32,500 bases of DNA from an uncultured euryarchaeote (GCA_937876055.1 CALEIW010000150.1:1-32500); one strand, 5' to 3'. Counted from the first letter of the stretch, positions 9,327 to 17,578 are shown. Translations and numbers: made by a program. The notes: generated from the letters alone by a model not told the origin.

Positions 9327-10211
9327 TCAGAGTGGCGCAGCAACTGCCAATCCAGCGGCGATTAGAGTCTCTGCAATCAGGCTTGGACAAGACTCCACAT
9401 CGCCTTCGACCAATGTAATCTCCGAACCATCTTCGGCGATTATTGGGTCTGATAAATCTTGTAAAATTCTAATTCTCATCAAATCTCCACCAATGGTATC
9501 TGAAACACTAATTTCTTCGGGTGGATGAGGGTCAGCACCTGTCGCTCGATCAGGGAACCCATCCATTGCTCGAATCCGATCTTCCTCGTCAAATTCTGGA
9601 TCATCCCAAGTTTCGTTGGGTTCGGTCATAGGTGCTGGAGGTGGAGATTGTAGTTCTGGTTCTGGAGTAGGTTCAGTGAACTCGGTAAGAGAAGCATCTG
9701 GGCTAGGTGCCGGAGGCGAAGCGGAGTTAGTTCCTCCGTTACTTCCGTTGACTAATTCTTTCCAAGCGACATCGTGCTTGTATTTGTCAACCAAGTGACC
9801 CAGACTCTGATAGTAGGCCCTCTCGGTAGGGTCATGCCTCTCCCAATCGATTACGCTGAGGTGCTGCAAGGCGGCTGCGGCCTCTGCTCCTCCACCTTTC
9901 ATCAGATTGACTAAAACCGCGTGCTGGGTAAATGCGTTCAAGCGGATACGTGTTAGGTCGGTGACCAATGTTCTGACATTGCCGAGCCTACGAGTTTGCA
10001 ATTGCGCCTTTGCTGTCATTCCTTCGGATTGAACAGTCTCAGAGAGTTCGGCCTCCAAACTCGCGGTCAATTGGCCTACAGAAGCCCAGAAGTCCGGTAA
10101 TGGAAGTTCTACTGGGCCGGCAGATGACTTCTGCTTTCGAGCCACCTCAAAGAGGGCCTTTTCGACCGCCTGTAGTTGGTTTTTGCCTAACCTCATAGCC
10201 TCTGCCTCCAT
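9327..10211 (-). CDS. GINS complex subunit Gins51 (probable)
   Basis: The last 50 residues (MRIRILQDLSDPIIAEDGSE, then LVEGDVESCPSLIAETLI) match the small B domain at the C terminus of archaeal Gins51: a VRIL-type strand, an acidic turn, a GDV motif and a helix ending in an Ala-rich tail. The first 150 residues are helical and fit the GINS A domain. Between them lies a long, Pro/Glu/Ser-rich, probably disordered linker (about residues 155-240), longer than I would expect for the family. GINS joins MCM and the Cdc45/RecJ-like protein in the replicative helicase. Start is ATG 10211; a second ATG at 10196 is preceded by GGAGG at eight bases and may be the true one. Assignment rests mainly on the B domain. 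Confidence 0.72.
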   Translation of the reverse strand: MEAEAMRLGKNQLQAVEKALFEVARKQKSSAGPVELPLPDFWASVGQLTASLEAELSETVQSEGMTAKAQLQTRRLGNVRTLVTDLTRIRLNAFTQHAVLVNLMKGGGAEAAAALQHLSVIDWERHDPTERAYYQSLGHLVDKYKHDVAWKELVNGSNGGTNSASPPAPSPDASLTEFTEPTPEPELQSPPPAPMTEPNETWDDPEFDEEDRIRAMDGFPDRATGADPHPPEEISVSDTIGGDLMRIRILQDLSDPIIAEDGSEITLVEGDVESCPSLIAETLIAAGLAVAAPL

Positions 10212-10342
10212 ACTCCCGAAGCGGTTCGTATGGGAGCGTGCCGAGTCGCTAAATCAACCATTCCGTCAGACTCGCTGCTGAGGCCACATAGAGTGCGGTT
10301 CGAGCCGCTGGAATCAAGAGGGTATTGCGCCTCCGATATTGT

Positions 10343-10427
10343 GCAGGTGTACCCGAGTGGTCAAAGGGGGAGGGCTCAAGATCCTCTGCGTAGTGCTTCG
10401 CAGGTTCAAATCCTGCCGCCTGCACCA
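10343..10427 (+). tRNA. tRNA-Leu (anticodon CAA)
   Basis: The acceptor stem GCAGGTG pairs with CGCCTGC, followed by discriminator A and an encoded CCA end. The D-arm is CCCGAGTGGTCAAAGGG. The anticodon stem GAGGG/TCCTC carries the loop CTCAAGA, giving anticodon CAA at 10377-10379, which reads UUG. A long class II variable arm, as expected for Leu, precedes the T-arm GCAGG-TTCAAAT-CCTGC. No intron is present. It lies on the plus strand inside a run of minus-strand genes. Confidence 0.95.
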
Positions 10428-10429
10428 AC

Positions 10430-10672
10430 TTATTCCCACTTCTCTGTGAACTCCCAGTTGTAGGTATATTCGTTGAGAGAGAAAGCCTCGTTTTCTGTAC
10501 GCCACTTCTTCTCTTCCATTTCGGCTGCTAAGTTTTTGTTGTCTTCTTCTAGCCAAGTTAGCCATGCTTCAAGGCACCTAACTAACAAGTCTAGTATGTC
10601 GTCTTGTTTTCGTTCCATAATCAGATCGGAATCAACGTAACACAAACCTTCGGTCAACTCAGGGTATTTCAA
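10430..10672 (-). CDS. Possible small acidic protein
   Basis: Open frame of 80 codons from a TTG that overlaps the end of the HAD gene by 14 bases; an internal ATG at 10618 would give 62 residues. The predicted protein is acidic and rich in Glu, Trp and Asn, with a probable amphipathic helix (LLVRCLEAWLTWLEEDNKNL). No known family is recognised. The stop codon lies three bases past the tRNA-Leu CCA end on the opposite strand, and the overlap with the HAD gene suggests translational coupling. It could be a chance open frame; the tight fit between two real genes is the main argument for it. Confidence 0.42.
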   Translation of the reverse strand: MKYPELTEGLCYVDSDLIMERKQDDILDLLVRCLEAWLTWLEEDNKNLAAEMEEKKWRTENEAFSLNEYTYNWEFTEKWE

Positions 10673-11384
10673 CCGCTTGGATAAATTGCTTGAGGAATTC
10701 GATTGTTCCAGAAGTTCCTTTTTGTTGTGTAATAATATCCGCAGCCTCAGCTACTCCGTCATGTTCGTTATTGACCGCTACTGCAAATCCACACAACTCA
10801 AACATTGGAATATCATTAGCTGCATCGCCCACCGCGATAACCTTAGATGGGTCAATGCCTCTCTGTTCCAAGGCAAATTCAACACCTGTACTTTTGTCAA
10901 GCCCAGGAGTGCAAATATGGATTGCAAATCCGGTTGGCACAATCGATAATTCGTTATACTGAGAGCCTGCTATTGCATCTCGAATGGCCTCGTAATTATC
11001 AACTTCTTTCAAACACCATTCGGTTTCTCGCCAGCGGTTTGACTCGATTCCAGCAGGATCTAATCCATCTATTTGGCTGGCCAACCAATTCGCGGCCTCA
11101 CGTGTCCGCTCTCCATCTGCAAGAGCGCGAATAGGAAATCCGGCATGTGTGTCCCACACCATTCCCCCATTTTCTCCTACTACAAATCCGGACACAGCCA
11201 AGCTTTGCTGAATCGGAGTAACGTTGGGTAGAGTTCTCCCACTTGCAAGTGAGATAGTATATCCGAATTGTTCGATTTTTCTAATTAGAGGAATTAATTC
11301 TTCTTGGAAGCCTTCGATATCTAGTAAAGTTCCGTCAATATCGAAGATAATCATCTCGAAGTTGCTCAACTCGGGTAATTCCAC
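10659..11384 (-). CDS. HAD-superfamily phosphatase, phosphoglycolate-phosphatase/Cof-like
   Basis: All four HAD motifs are present: IIFDIDGTLL with nucleophile and acid/base Asp near residues 15 and 17, LASGRT (motif II), the Lys of GLDKSTGVEFAL (motif III) and VGDAANDIPMFE (motif IV, Mg2+ binding). The 241 residues and the type II cap fit the archaeal phosphoglycolate phosphatase/sugar-phosphate phosphatase group. The substrate cannot be told from sequence. The start is uncertain: GTG 11384 or ATG 11354, the latter leaving MIIFDIDG at the N terminus as in many relatives. It diverges from the P1B-ATPase gene with a gap of about 44 bp. Confidence 0.85.
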   Translation of the reverse strand: MELPELSNFEMIIFDIDGTLLDIEGFQEELIPLIRKIEQFGYTISLASGRTLPNVTPIQQSLAVSGFVVGENGGMVWDTHAGFPIRALADGERTREAANWLASQIDGLDPAGIESNRWRETEWCLKEVDNYEAIRDAIAGSQYNELSIVPTGFAIHICTPGLDKSTGVEFALEQRGIDPSKVIAVGDAANDIPMFELCGFAVAVNNEHDGVAEAADIITQQKGTSGTIEFLKQFIQAVEIP

Positions 11385-11428
11385 GTCGTTTCGGTTGGCT
11401 CAACATTGATGATTCCACCGTCGAAGCG

Positions 11429-14239
11429 TTGTCTTCTTCCCCTCAGGTTGATGTGTCTCCATCTCTTGCATCAATTGTGAATGAGGACGAGTTTCTCATC
11501 TTAGATGATGAGGACGATGATTCGACTCAGGCAAAGCCTGAGTCGCCGAAGCCATCTGAAGTTCAATCAGGAAGCGATAATTCAGCCACGATCGGTTCAC
11601 TAGGCAGTGCAATTTCTGGTATACAGGGATTGCTTGGTGAAGGAGTTAGTAAAATTCGTTCAAGTATTTCTGGTGCCGGTAAGAAAAAAATTGCAAAAGC
11701 AGAATCTGTAGAAGAATTGGTTCTTGATGATGGCTCTCTTGAGGAAGTTAGGCCAATTGCAGGAGAGGAAGCAGATTCTGCGGACTTGATGGAAGCCGAA
11801 TTAGTAGTCGACGGAGTTGAGCAATTCGAGTGGCAAATACGAGGTATGGATTGTCCGGATTGTGCAATGAAGGCCACCCGTGCAGTCAATCGATTACCAG
11901 GAACAACTGAAGTCGTAGTTTCGGCAACAGAAGGTAGCGTTAGAGTCAATCTTGATTTAGCTAGAGGAAGAATTTCAAGAGTCTCATCAGTTCTAGACAG
12001 CCTCGGCCACTCCCCCGATATTGAATGGCGTTTAGTTCAGGGAAAGACAGCAGGCGAAGTATCTAATCGGTTGGGAATCGATCGCAAGGGTCTACGAAAT
12101 GCCTTGCTTGAGGTTCCAGGAATTTTGAACGCTAGTCTCGACGATGGTCGAATCGAATTACAACGAGTTCCCACCGATTCGCTAAAGGTTGCTGAAATGA
12201 CCGAAGAAGGTCTACGCAGATTACTAGGAGAATATACCCTTGTAGAGTCGAAAAACAAGCGATTGCGGCCCGACCAGGTACAATTGATTGGTGCCGTAAT
12301 GACAATTCCACTATTGTTCGCTGTATTCGCAATTGAAATGGCAGAAATGCATTGGTGGGTTGCCGCTGCAATCACTGGTGTGGGGATTTTATTCGCTGGT
12401 ATGCCTATGTTTCAATCCGCAATCGCCAGTATACAAAACCGAGTATTAGGGTTCCAAGTTCTAACCTCTTTAGCGGTTCTTGGTGCGCTATACCTCAAGG
12501 AATGGCCTGAGGCTTTGATTGTAACAGGATTAGTCGCTCTTGCAGGGCATTTGGAAGAGAGCGCCCTAGTACGTGCCCGAGAAGCGATGCAAGGAGGCTT
12601 GGATAGACTTCCAAGGCGGGCTAGATTGGTGGCTGAAGGTCAGAATATCGACAACCCACATCATGATGAGTGGACTCCTGTTGCCGCCTTAGAACCCGGG
12701 GATATAGTAGAGGTTCGGTCTGGAGAAGTTGTGCCAGTTGATGGAACCGTGGTCGATGGCACAGGAGCAATCGACAAAGCCCCACTCACTGGAGAACCGA
12801 TGCCAGTTTCAGTAAGTTCTGGCTCATTTGTTGAAGCCGGTCTGACAATTACACGCGGTCCTCTGCATGTAAAGGCAGAGGCGACCGGCCAAGATACTCG
12901 ATTGGCCGACCTAATTGAATTAGTCAGGAAATACCGAGAACGACCCACAAGGACTCAAACAATAATCGAGAGATTCACAGCCATTTGGGTTCCGCTCGTG
13001 TTGGTGGGCTCAGCAATTTACGGAGCGATTACTGGGGATATAGTAGGAATGCTAGTTCTATGGGTTGTATCATGTCCATGTTCGCTTCTTTTAGCGGCTC
13101 CTGTTCCACATGCTACGGCCCTATCTAGTGCCTCAGCAATAGGGTTAGTCGCCCGTGGAGGAGATGTGATTGAGGCAGCCGCTGGGATTGAGTTAGCACT
13201 TCTTGACAAGACTGGAACACTTACCAGCGGCCGCCCTAGATTGGTTTCAATCGCAGTAGCCGGTGATGAGACAGAAGAGAGTGCACTACGAATTGCTGCG
13301 GGACTTGAACAGCGTAGCAATCACCCGTACGCGACTACAATAATCGAGGCGGCAACTGAGCGTAGTAAGGCGATTACGAAAATTACTGAAATCGAAGATG
13401 GCGATGCTGGAGTTAGAGGCTCTATGCGTGGATTATCTGTTATTCTTGGCCGAGCTGACTGGCTAATGTCGGAGGGTATCAAGATACCATATGAAATCGA
13501 TTCTGCTCTTGCAGATAGCCGTCATGCTGGCTATGGAGCCAGTGTATTGGCGATTGACGGCGAGGCGGTTGCAGCATTCACATTCGCCCACGATGATGCG
13601 CGAGAAGGCGTTCACGAAATGGTAGAGAAATTACAGCAACAGGGAATCAGTGTTGAGATACTTAGTGGCGACGAGCAAGCATCGGTGGAGGCCTTTGCAG
13701 AAAGACTAGGAATTAATCCAGAAATTTGTCGCGGTAATGTTGATCCTGAAGGTAAGGCTTCATGGGTTGCAGAGCGAGCAAAACTGAGTCGTACTCTGAT
13801 GGCTGGAGATGGATTCAATGATTCTGGAGCGCTTGCTGCAGCAGATATTGGAGTCGCGGTGGGAAGTGGAGAACAGGTAAATTTGGACGCTGCAGATGTT
13901 CTAATTCCAGGAGAAGACCCTAGAGCCCTAGCAAATCTCATTCAACTATCAAAGAGAACTCGACGTGTAGTCAATGCCAATATTGCAGTATCAGTACTGG
14001 TTACATTGGTGCTAATCATCACCGCTTTAGCCGGAATCAACACTAGTATTGCAGCAGGAATAGCAATCCACGAAGCCAGTGTGTTCCTAATCATACTCAA
14101 TGGGATGTTTGTAGCTGGCGCGGGAGGAAGGAGAATCGGTGTTTTACTCGACCTAGCAAAAGATTTGCTGCTTGATATTCGCGAGGCCTTTGGGGTGCTA
14201 TTTTCCGGCGGAGAAGGAAGCCCACCATCGACCGCTTGA
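11429..14239 (+). CDS. Heavy-metal-transporting P1B-type ATPase
   Basis: Membrane pump moving a transition metal by ATP hydrolysis, 936 residues from a TTG start (no upstream ATG in frame). The first 130 residues are acidic, low-complexity and unlike any domain I know. Then comes an HMA metal-binding domain with GMDCPDC (Cys 142 and 145). A second HMA-like region (about 205-275) lacks the cysteines. The catalytic core has CPC in the ion-path helix (549-551), DKTGTLT (phosphorylated Asp 593), SNHPYA and GDGFND (793-798). The last membrane helix has HEAS (881-884) before NGM. CPC with a soft-metal HMA suggests Cu or Zn/Cd, whereas HEAS resembles the HEG motif of P1B-4 (Co/Fe) pumps, so metal choice is open. 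The zinc-ribbon gene follows after 27 bp. Confidence 0.93.
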   Translation: MSSSPQVDVSPSLASIVNEDEFLILDDEDDDSTQAKPESPKPSEVQSGSDNSATIGSLGSAISGIQGLLGEGVSKIRSSISGAGKKKIAKAESVEELVLDDGSLEEVRPIAGEEADSADLMEAELVVDGVEQFEWQIRGMDCPDCAMKATRAVNRLPGTTEVVVSATEGSVRVNLDLARGRISRVSSVLDSLGHSPDIEWRLVQGKTAGEVSNRLGIDRKGLRNALLEVPGILNASLDDGRIELQRVPTDSLKVAEMTEEGLRRLLGEYTLVESKNKRLRPDQVQLIGAVMTIPLLFAVFAIEMAEMHWWVAAAITGVGILFAGMPMFQSAIASIQNRVLGFQVLTSLAVLGALYLKEWPEALIVTGLVALAGHLEESALVRAREAMQGGLDRLPRRARLVAEGQNIDNPHHDEWTPVAALEPGDIVEVRSGEVVPVDGTVVDGTGAIDKAPLTGEPMPVSVSSGSFVEAGLTITRGPLHVKAEATGQDTRLADLIELVRKYRERPTRTQTIIERFTAIWVPLVLVGSAIYGAITGDIVGMLVLWVVSCPCSLLLAAPVPHATALSSASAIGLVARGGDVIEAAAGIELALLDKTGTLTSGRPRLVSIAVAGDETEESALRIAAGLEQRSNHPYATTIIEAATERSKAITKITEIEDGDAGVRGSMRGLSVILGRADWLMSEGIKIPYEIDSALADSRHAGYGASVLAIDGEAVAAFTFAHDDAREGVHEMVEKLQQQGISVEILSGDEQASVEAFAERLGINPEICRGNVDPEGKASWVAERAKLSRTLMAGDGFNDSGALAAADIGVAVGSGEQVNLDAADVLIPGEDPRALANLIQLSKRTRRVVNANIAVSVLVTLVLIITALAGINTSIAAGIAIHEASVFLIILNGMFVAGAGGRRIGVLLDLAKDLLLDIREAFGVLFSGGEGSPPSTA

Positions 14240-14266
14240 TTAACCGAAACTTGGGAGCATGGAATA

Positions 14267-14656
14267 ATGGACAAGGTCGAGATAGAGTCGAAACACGCTC
14301 CTCCACTCGCCGAATGCGCTCACTGCGAGCACATGTTGCCGCCTGGGCTAGGCGAGATTGAGTGCGAGGTTTGTGGTGCTGTATGCAAGGTCAGCCATCA
14401 GCCAACAATTGACGCACTCAAAGAGGAGAAGGTACCTTGTCCTCACTGTCACACTATTCTAGTCGCTGGCACTGATGAGCGCCCAATCGAATTAACCTGC
14501 GGCGCCTGTTCTGGTGGCTTCACATTGACTGAGAAAGTGGTCAAGGTAGAGATAGAATGTCCCGGCTGTGATCGAACACTTCGAATACGCCCTAAACCCG
14601 GAAAGAGACAACTCACTTGCCCAGCCTGTGAGACAGGATTTAACGTCACTTTCTGA
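14267..14656 (+). CDS. Triple zinc-ribbon protein
   Basis: A 129-residue soluble protein built from three successive zinc-ribbon-like units, each with two CxxC knuckles: Cys 17/20 with 33/36, Cys 58/61 with 78/81, and Cys 98/101 with 118/121. Each second knuckle is followed by a G-F or hydrophobic strand, as in short treble ribbons. An extra Cys (40) lies after the first unit. No DNA-binding or enzyme domain is attached. Position 27 bp after the metal-pump gene suggests one operon and a possible role in metal binding or handling, but zinc ribbons also serve in transcription and protein contacts. No named family is recognised; function is unknown. Confidence 0.82.
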   Translation: MDKVEIESKHAPPLAECAHCEHMLPPGLGEIECEVCGAVCKVSHQPTIDALKEEKVPCPHCHTILVAGTDERPIELTCGACSGGFTLTEKVVKVEIECPGCDRTLRIRPKPGKRQLTCPACETGFNVTF

Positions 14657-14692
14657 TTGAAACTGGCAATTTCCTCAAGCCTATCGAAATTG

Positions 14693-14710
14693 CAGCCTAC
14701 GGCTGTTTCT
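14693..14710 (+). terminator. Short hairpin with T-rich tail after zinc-ribbon gene
   Basis: CAGCC-TAC-GGCTG (14693-14705) forms a perfect 5-bp stem followed by TTTCT, 36 bases after the stop codon. It may end some transcripts of the pump/zinc-ribbon operon before the coiled-coil gene. Confidence 0.35.
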
Positions 14711-14737
14711 GACCCTGCGCTCTCAAATAGGGGTCAG
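14709..14737. repeat. Inverted repeat CTGACCC...GGGTCAG
   Basis: Perfect 7-bp arms at 14709-14715 and 14731-14737 with a 15-base spacer, 25 bases before the TTG start of the coiled-coil gene. The length, symmetry and place would suit a repressor site or a leader hairpin. There is no independent evidence for either. Confidence 0.4.
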
Positions 14738-14762
14738 ATACCGTCCAAATGGGGATGGGAAG

Positions 14763-15863
14763 TTGAGCGAGAGCAAGTCTCCTGCCGATAATGACGCCGA
14801 AGGCGTCGATGAATTAGCGGCTCTCAGAGAGGCCCATGTCCGTTCCGCTGCCTCTGCAATCGATACACTGGGCCGCGCTCGTGACCGTTTGGACGATGAG
14901 AGCAAGTTACGCTCAGCAATGCGAAGAGAGCGCAGAAGGCGAGTCGCAGAAATGGGAGAAAGAGTCGAAGGAATGCGAGGAGCCCTTCGCAAGGCCAATG
15001 ATATCCTGTTTGAAGAGGAATTACATCGAATCGAAGCCGATATGAGGGCAGAACTGGAAGTCGAGATGGAACGTCTCGAAACCGAGGCTCTTGAGCGAGA
15101 AGAGCGACTTCTAAGAGAAGAAATGCTACACAGGCTACGTCGAGAAGAAAATCGGCTTCGTGAACAATTAGATCTAGAGCGTGACCGAAGGATAGAGGAA
15201 CACACTGGAAAACTTCGAGAACGCTTGAAGGGAGAGATGGAAACTGAATTTGAGCGACGCAAAGCCTTCCTCAATGACCGCCTCGAATTAGAGGCGGCTC
15301 AAGATATGGAAAGGATGGAGCGTCGGGTTGAGATGGACCTTAGGGAAGCATCTGAGTCCAAGGTCCATCGTCAGGTTGAATCATATCGGCTTGAGCAAGA
15401 AATTGCTATGCGAGACAGATTAGCAAAGACTCGAAAGGAGAGAGAGAAGGAACTCGAAAAGCAACTTGCTAGTGAAACTAAGTCTCTCGAAAAGGGTATG
15501 ATTGCTGATGTTGATGTCCGACTTAAATCACTAGAAGAAGAAGCTGAAGCAGGTCTTCTAGCCGAGTTAGACCGCTGGTTTGCCGCAGAGCGAGAGACAA
15601 TGGAAGCAGCATTGTTACTCAAGCGTCAAGAGATGGCATTAGAGAAAGAAGTCGAGATGGAACAAAAGTTGGCCGAGACTCGTAAAGAGCGAGAGAAGCA
15701 GTTGTTTGAGAAATTGGAGAATCAATTCGCCAAGCGGGAGGATCTCTCAAAGAAGGAAATCAAGGAGATGCTGAAAGCGCTTGAATCTGAATTGAAGGTA
15801 AAGTGGGAATCAATACTCGTCGAGGCACGTCAAAGTGCTTTGGAAAGGTCCAACGGTAACTGA
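14763..15863 (+). CDS. Long charged coiled-coil protein
   Basis: A 366-residue protein, almost all Glu, Arg, Lys, Leu, Met and Ala with heptad-like spacing from about residue 40 to the end, so a long alpha-helical coiled coil. There are no Cys, no membrane segment and no enzyme motif. A segment is repeated inside it: LAKTRKEREKELEKQL near residue 220 and LAETRKEREKQLFEKL near 303. The start is TTG 14763, preceded by a purine-rich GGGGATGGGA. It may be a structural, cytoskeletal or chromosome-associated protein. It follows the zinc-ribbon gene on the same strand by 106 bp and converges on a ParA-like gene. The family is not recognised, and coiled-coil composition makes similarity searches unreliable. 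Confidence 0.8.
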   Translation: MSESKSPADNDAEGVDELAALREAHVRSAASAIDTLGRARDRLDDESKLRSAMRRERRRRVAEMGERVEGMRGALRKANDILFEEELHRIEADMRAELEVEMERLETEALEREERLLREEMLHRLRREENRLREQLDLERDRRIEEHTGKLRERLKGEMETEFERRKAFLNDRLELEAAQDMERMERRVEMDLREASESKVHRQVESYRLEQEIAMRDRLAKTRKEREKELEKQLASETKSLEKGMIADVDVRLKSLEEEAEAGLLAELDRWFAAERETMEAALLLKRQEMALEKEVEMEQKLAETRKEREKQLFEKLENQFAKREDLSKKEIKEMLKALESELKVKWESILVEARQSALERSNGN

Positions 15864-15880
15864 TATATTTTGTTATCAGT
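15859..15880. terminator. Bidirectional hairpin between convergent genes
   Basis: ACTGATA (15859-15865) and TATCAGT (15874-15880) form a perfect 7-bp stem around a T-rich 8-base loop. The stop codon of the coiled-coil gene lies in the left arm. Placed between two convergent genes, it could end transcription from both sides. Confidence 0.45.
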
Positions 15881-15917
15881 GCCTAAAAGAATCTCAATAC
15901 AAAGAAATTTGGGCGAT

Positions 15918-16826
15918 TCAAGGTGATTCCTGAATACGATTGATACGTTTGCTCGCCTCTTGGGCCAACTCCCAGTAAGCAGTACTTCCTGGATTCGACT
16001 TATTCGGTTTCTGACCGATAACAATGGGTGCTCCATCTAGAGGGGATTCGGCGATTGCTACAAGTCGAGGAATTTCAGTCTCGAATAATCTGTCTCCGAA
16101 ATGTTTGCGAGCCTGTTCTGCAACAGTTCCTGACAATTTACTTCTCTGAACCATAGTCAATGTAATTCCGAATAATCTTAGATTTGGATTCACGGCTTGT
16201 TGTACATCACTTACAGTATTCATCAGTTGACTCATATTTTCCAGAGCATAGAATTCAGCCTGCACAGGAATTAGGACCCAATTTGAAGCAACTAATGCGT
16301 TCACCGTAAGTAATCCTAGTGAGGCTGGAGTGTCTATGATTACTACATCAAAATGGCCTACTGCGCCTTGAATCGCTCTCTGTAAACGATTCTCTCGCCC
16401 AATTCTTGTTGCTAAATCAATTTCAATTCCAGCCAAATCTAAATCCGCTGGAAGTAACCAGAGATTGTCTATTTCCAATCCCTTTGGAGGCCCTCTTTTC
16501 CGTTCTGGATTTTGTCGAACAAATGCTTCCTTCATCGACTTTGTAAGTTGCTTTGGACCGATGATACATTCCTCAATCCTGACTTCTGGACCATCAATTC
16601 CAGCTTTGAATAACTCATTCATAGTCGCCCCGAGTGATTTTTTATCGACACCAAAAGTGGTAGCAATGTTTCCTTTTGGATCGAGATCAATCATCAGAAT
16701 TTTGCGAGGTTCAATTCCAAATTCCTCGTTACCCATAGCAAGGGCAGCACCTAAATTGACTGCGGTGGTAGTCTTACCACACCCTCCTTTATGATTGACA
16801 ACTGCAATCACCACAGGTCCAGCCAT
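15918..16826 (-). CDS. ParA/Soj-family ATPase
   Basis: Deviant Walker A ATPase of the ParA/MinD group, 302 residues. It shows VVNHKGGCGKTTTAVNLGAA at the N terminus with both the signature and the catalytic Lys, a Walker A' region around LMIDLDPKGN, and VVIIDTPASLGLL (Walker B). The C-terminal third has the usual FGITLTMVQRS region. Such proteins position chromosomes, plasmids or large protein clusters by forming gradients on DNA. There is no ParB or centromere-like repeat beside it, so its cargo is unknown. The YczE-like gene ends 26 bp upstream on the same strand. The facing coiled-coil gene is a possible partner by position only. Confidence 0.93.
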   Translation of the reverse strand: MAGPVVIAVVNHKGGCGKTTTAVNLGAALAMGNEEFGIEPRKILMIDLDPKGNIATTFGVDKKSLGATMNELFKAGIDGPEVRIEECIIGPKQLTKSMKEAFVRQNPERKRGPPKGLEIDNLWLLPADLDLAGIEIDLATRIGRENRLQRAIQGAVGHFDVVIIDTPASLGLLTVNALVASNWVLIPVQAEFYALENMSQLMNTVSDVQQAVNPNLRLFGITLTMVQRSKLSGTVAEQARKHFGDRLFETEIPRLVAIAESPLDGAPIVIGQKPNKSNPGSTAYWELAQEASKRINRIQESP

Positions 16827-16852
16827 ACGGCTCGGCTTGACCCTTCAGCCTA

Positions 16853-17527
16853 TCAGTCATCGCTTGGCTCACCGAGCCTACCTGCCATATTCAGACAGAT
16901 TGCGACACACGGACCGATAAGAATCGCGAATAGAATAGTACCAATACCAAACTTACCCCCTAAGGTCCATCCAATCGCGATAACGAATATTTCTATCCCA
17001 CTACGGATTCTTCCTATCGGAATTCCAGTCACTTTGGTCAAACCAGTCATCGTACCGTCTCTTGGACCTGGTCCTAGGTTTGCGGTGAGGTATAGACCGC
17101 TTCCAATAGCGACCAGAACTATACCAACAAGAACCTGAATAATTTGTAATGAAAACGCCTCTGGTGTTGGTAAAATAGGCAGTAAAAACTCGATAGTTGC
17201 TGCGATTAAGATTGCATTCAAAATGGTTCCAATTCCAGGTTTTTCTCTCAATGGAATCCATAATAGTAAGACCATGAAACTAACAAAAAATGTTGATTCT
17301 CCAATCGACCATCCTAGATTTTTTGCAATTCCCTCAGCTAAAACCGTCCATGGAGTATTCCCCAGTCGTGCTGAGATAAGGACAGCATCCCCTGCTCCAA
17401 AAATAATCAGTCCCACGATTAGTAAAATCATGGTGGAAAAGCGTGGCTTTAGCGTCCAAGGGTCGTCAGCGCTCCACCAAGTCGTAGGGACATTCTTCGC
17501 CGGTCGAAGAAACTCCATCAACCCCAT
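16853..17527 (-). CDS. YczE/YyaS/YitT-like membrane protein
   Basis: A 224-residue integral membrane protein with five or six hydrophobic helices. The motif LGPGPRDGTMTGL, followed by GIPIGRIRSGIEI, matches the YczE-like family of bacteria. GIGTIL followed by a hydrophobic AILI stretch occurs twice (about residues 99 and 194), an internal duplication. No biochemical function is established for the family; a transport role is often suggested. The start is ATG 17527 or ATG 17518. It lies 26 bp upstream of the ParA-like gene and 51 bp downstream of moxR on the same strand, so the three could share a transcript. Confidence 0.78.
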   Translation of the reverse strand: MGLMEFLRPAKNVPTTWWSADDPWTLKPRFSTMILLIVGLIIFGAGDAVLISARLGNTPWTVLAEGIAKNLGWSIGESTFFVSFMVLLLWIPLREKPGIGTILNAILIAATIEFLLPILPTPEAFSLQIIQVLVGIVLVAIGSGLYLTANLGPGPRDGTMTGLTKVTGIPIGRIRSGIEIFVIAIGWTLGGKFGIGTILFAILIGPCVAICLNMAGRLGEPSDD

Positions 17528-17578
17528 CCGACAAAGCGAAGCCTAAGGAGTTCATAATCACAGGCGGCGATTAGCCGA

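Noticed and set aside
11563..14274. Several minus-strand open frames of about 100-130 codons opposite the P1B-ATPase
   Set aside because: Ser/Pro/Ala-rich mirror translations of a well-supported gene, with no independent signal.
14723..15274. Minus-strand open frame of 183 codons, extremely Ser/Arg-rich
   Set aside because: It lies antisense to the coiled-coil gene. Its SR-rich content is the mirror of Glu/Leu/Arg codons on the other strand, and it has no ribosome-binding site or domain.
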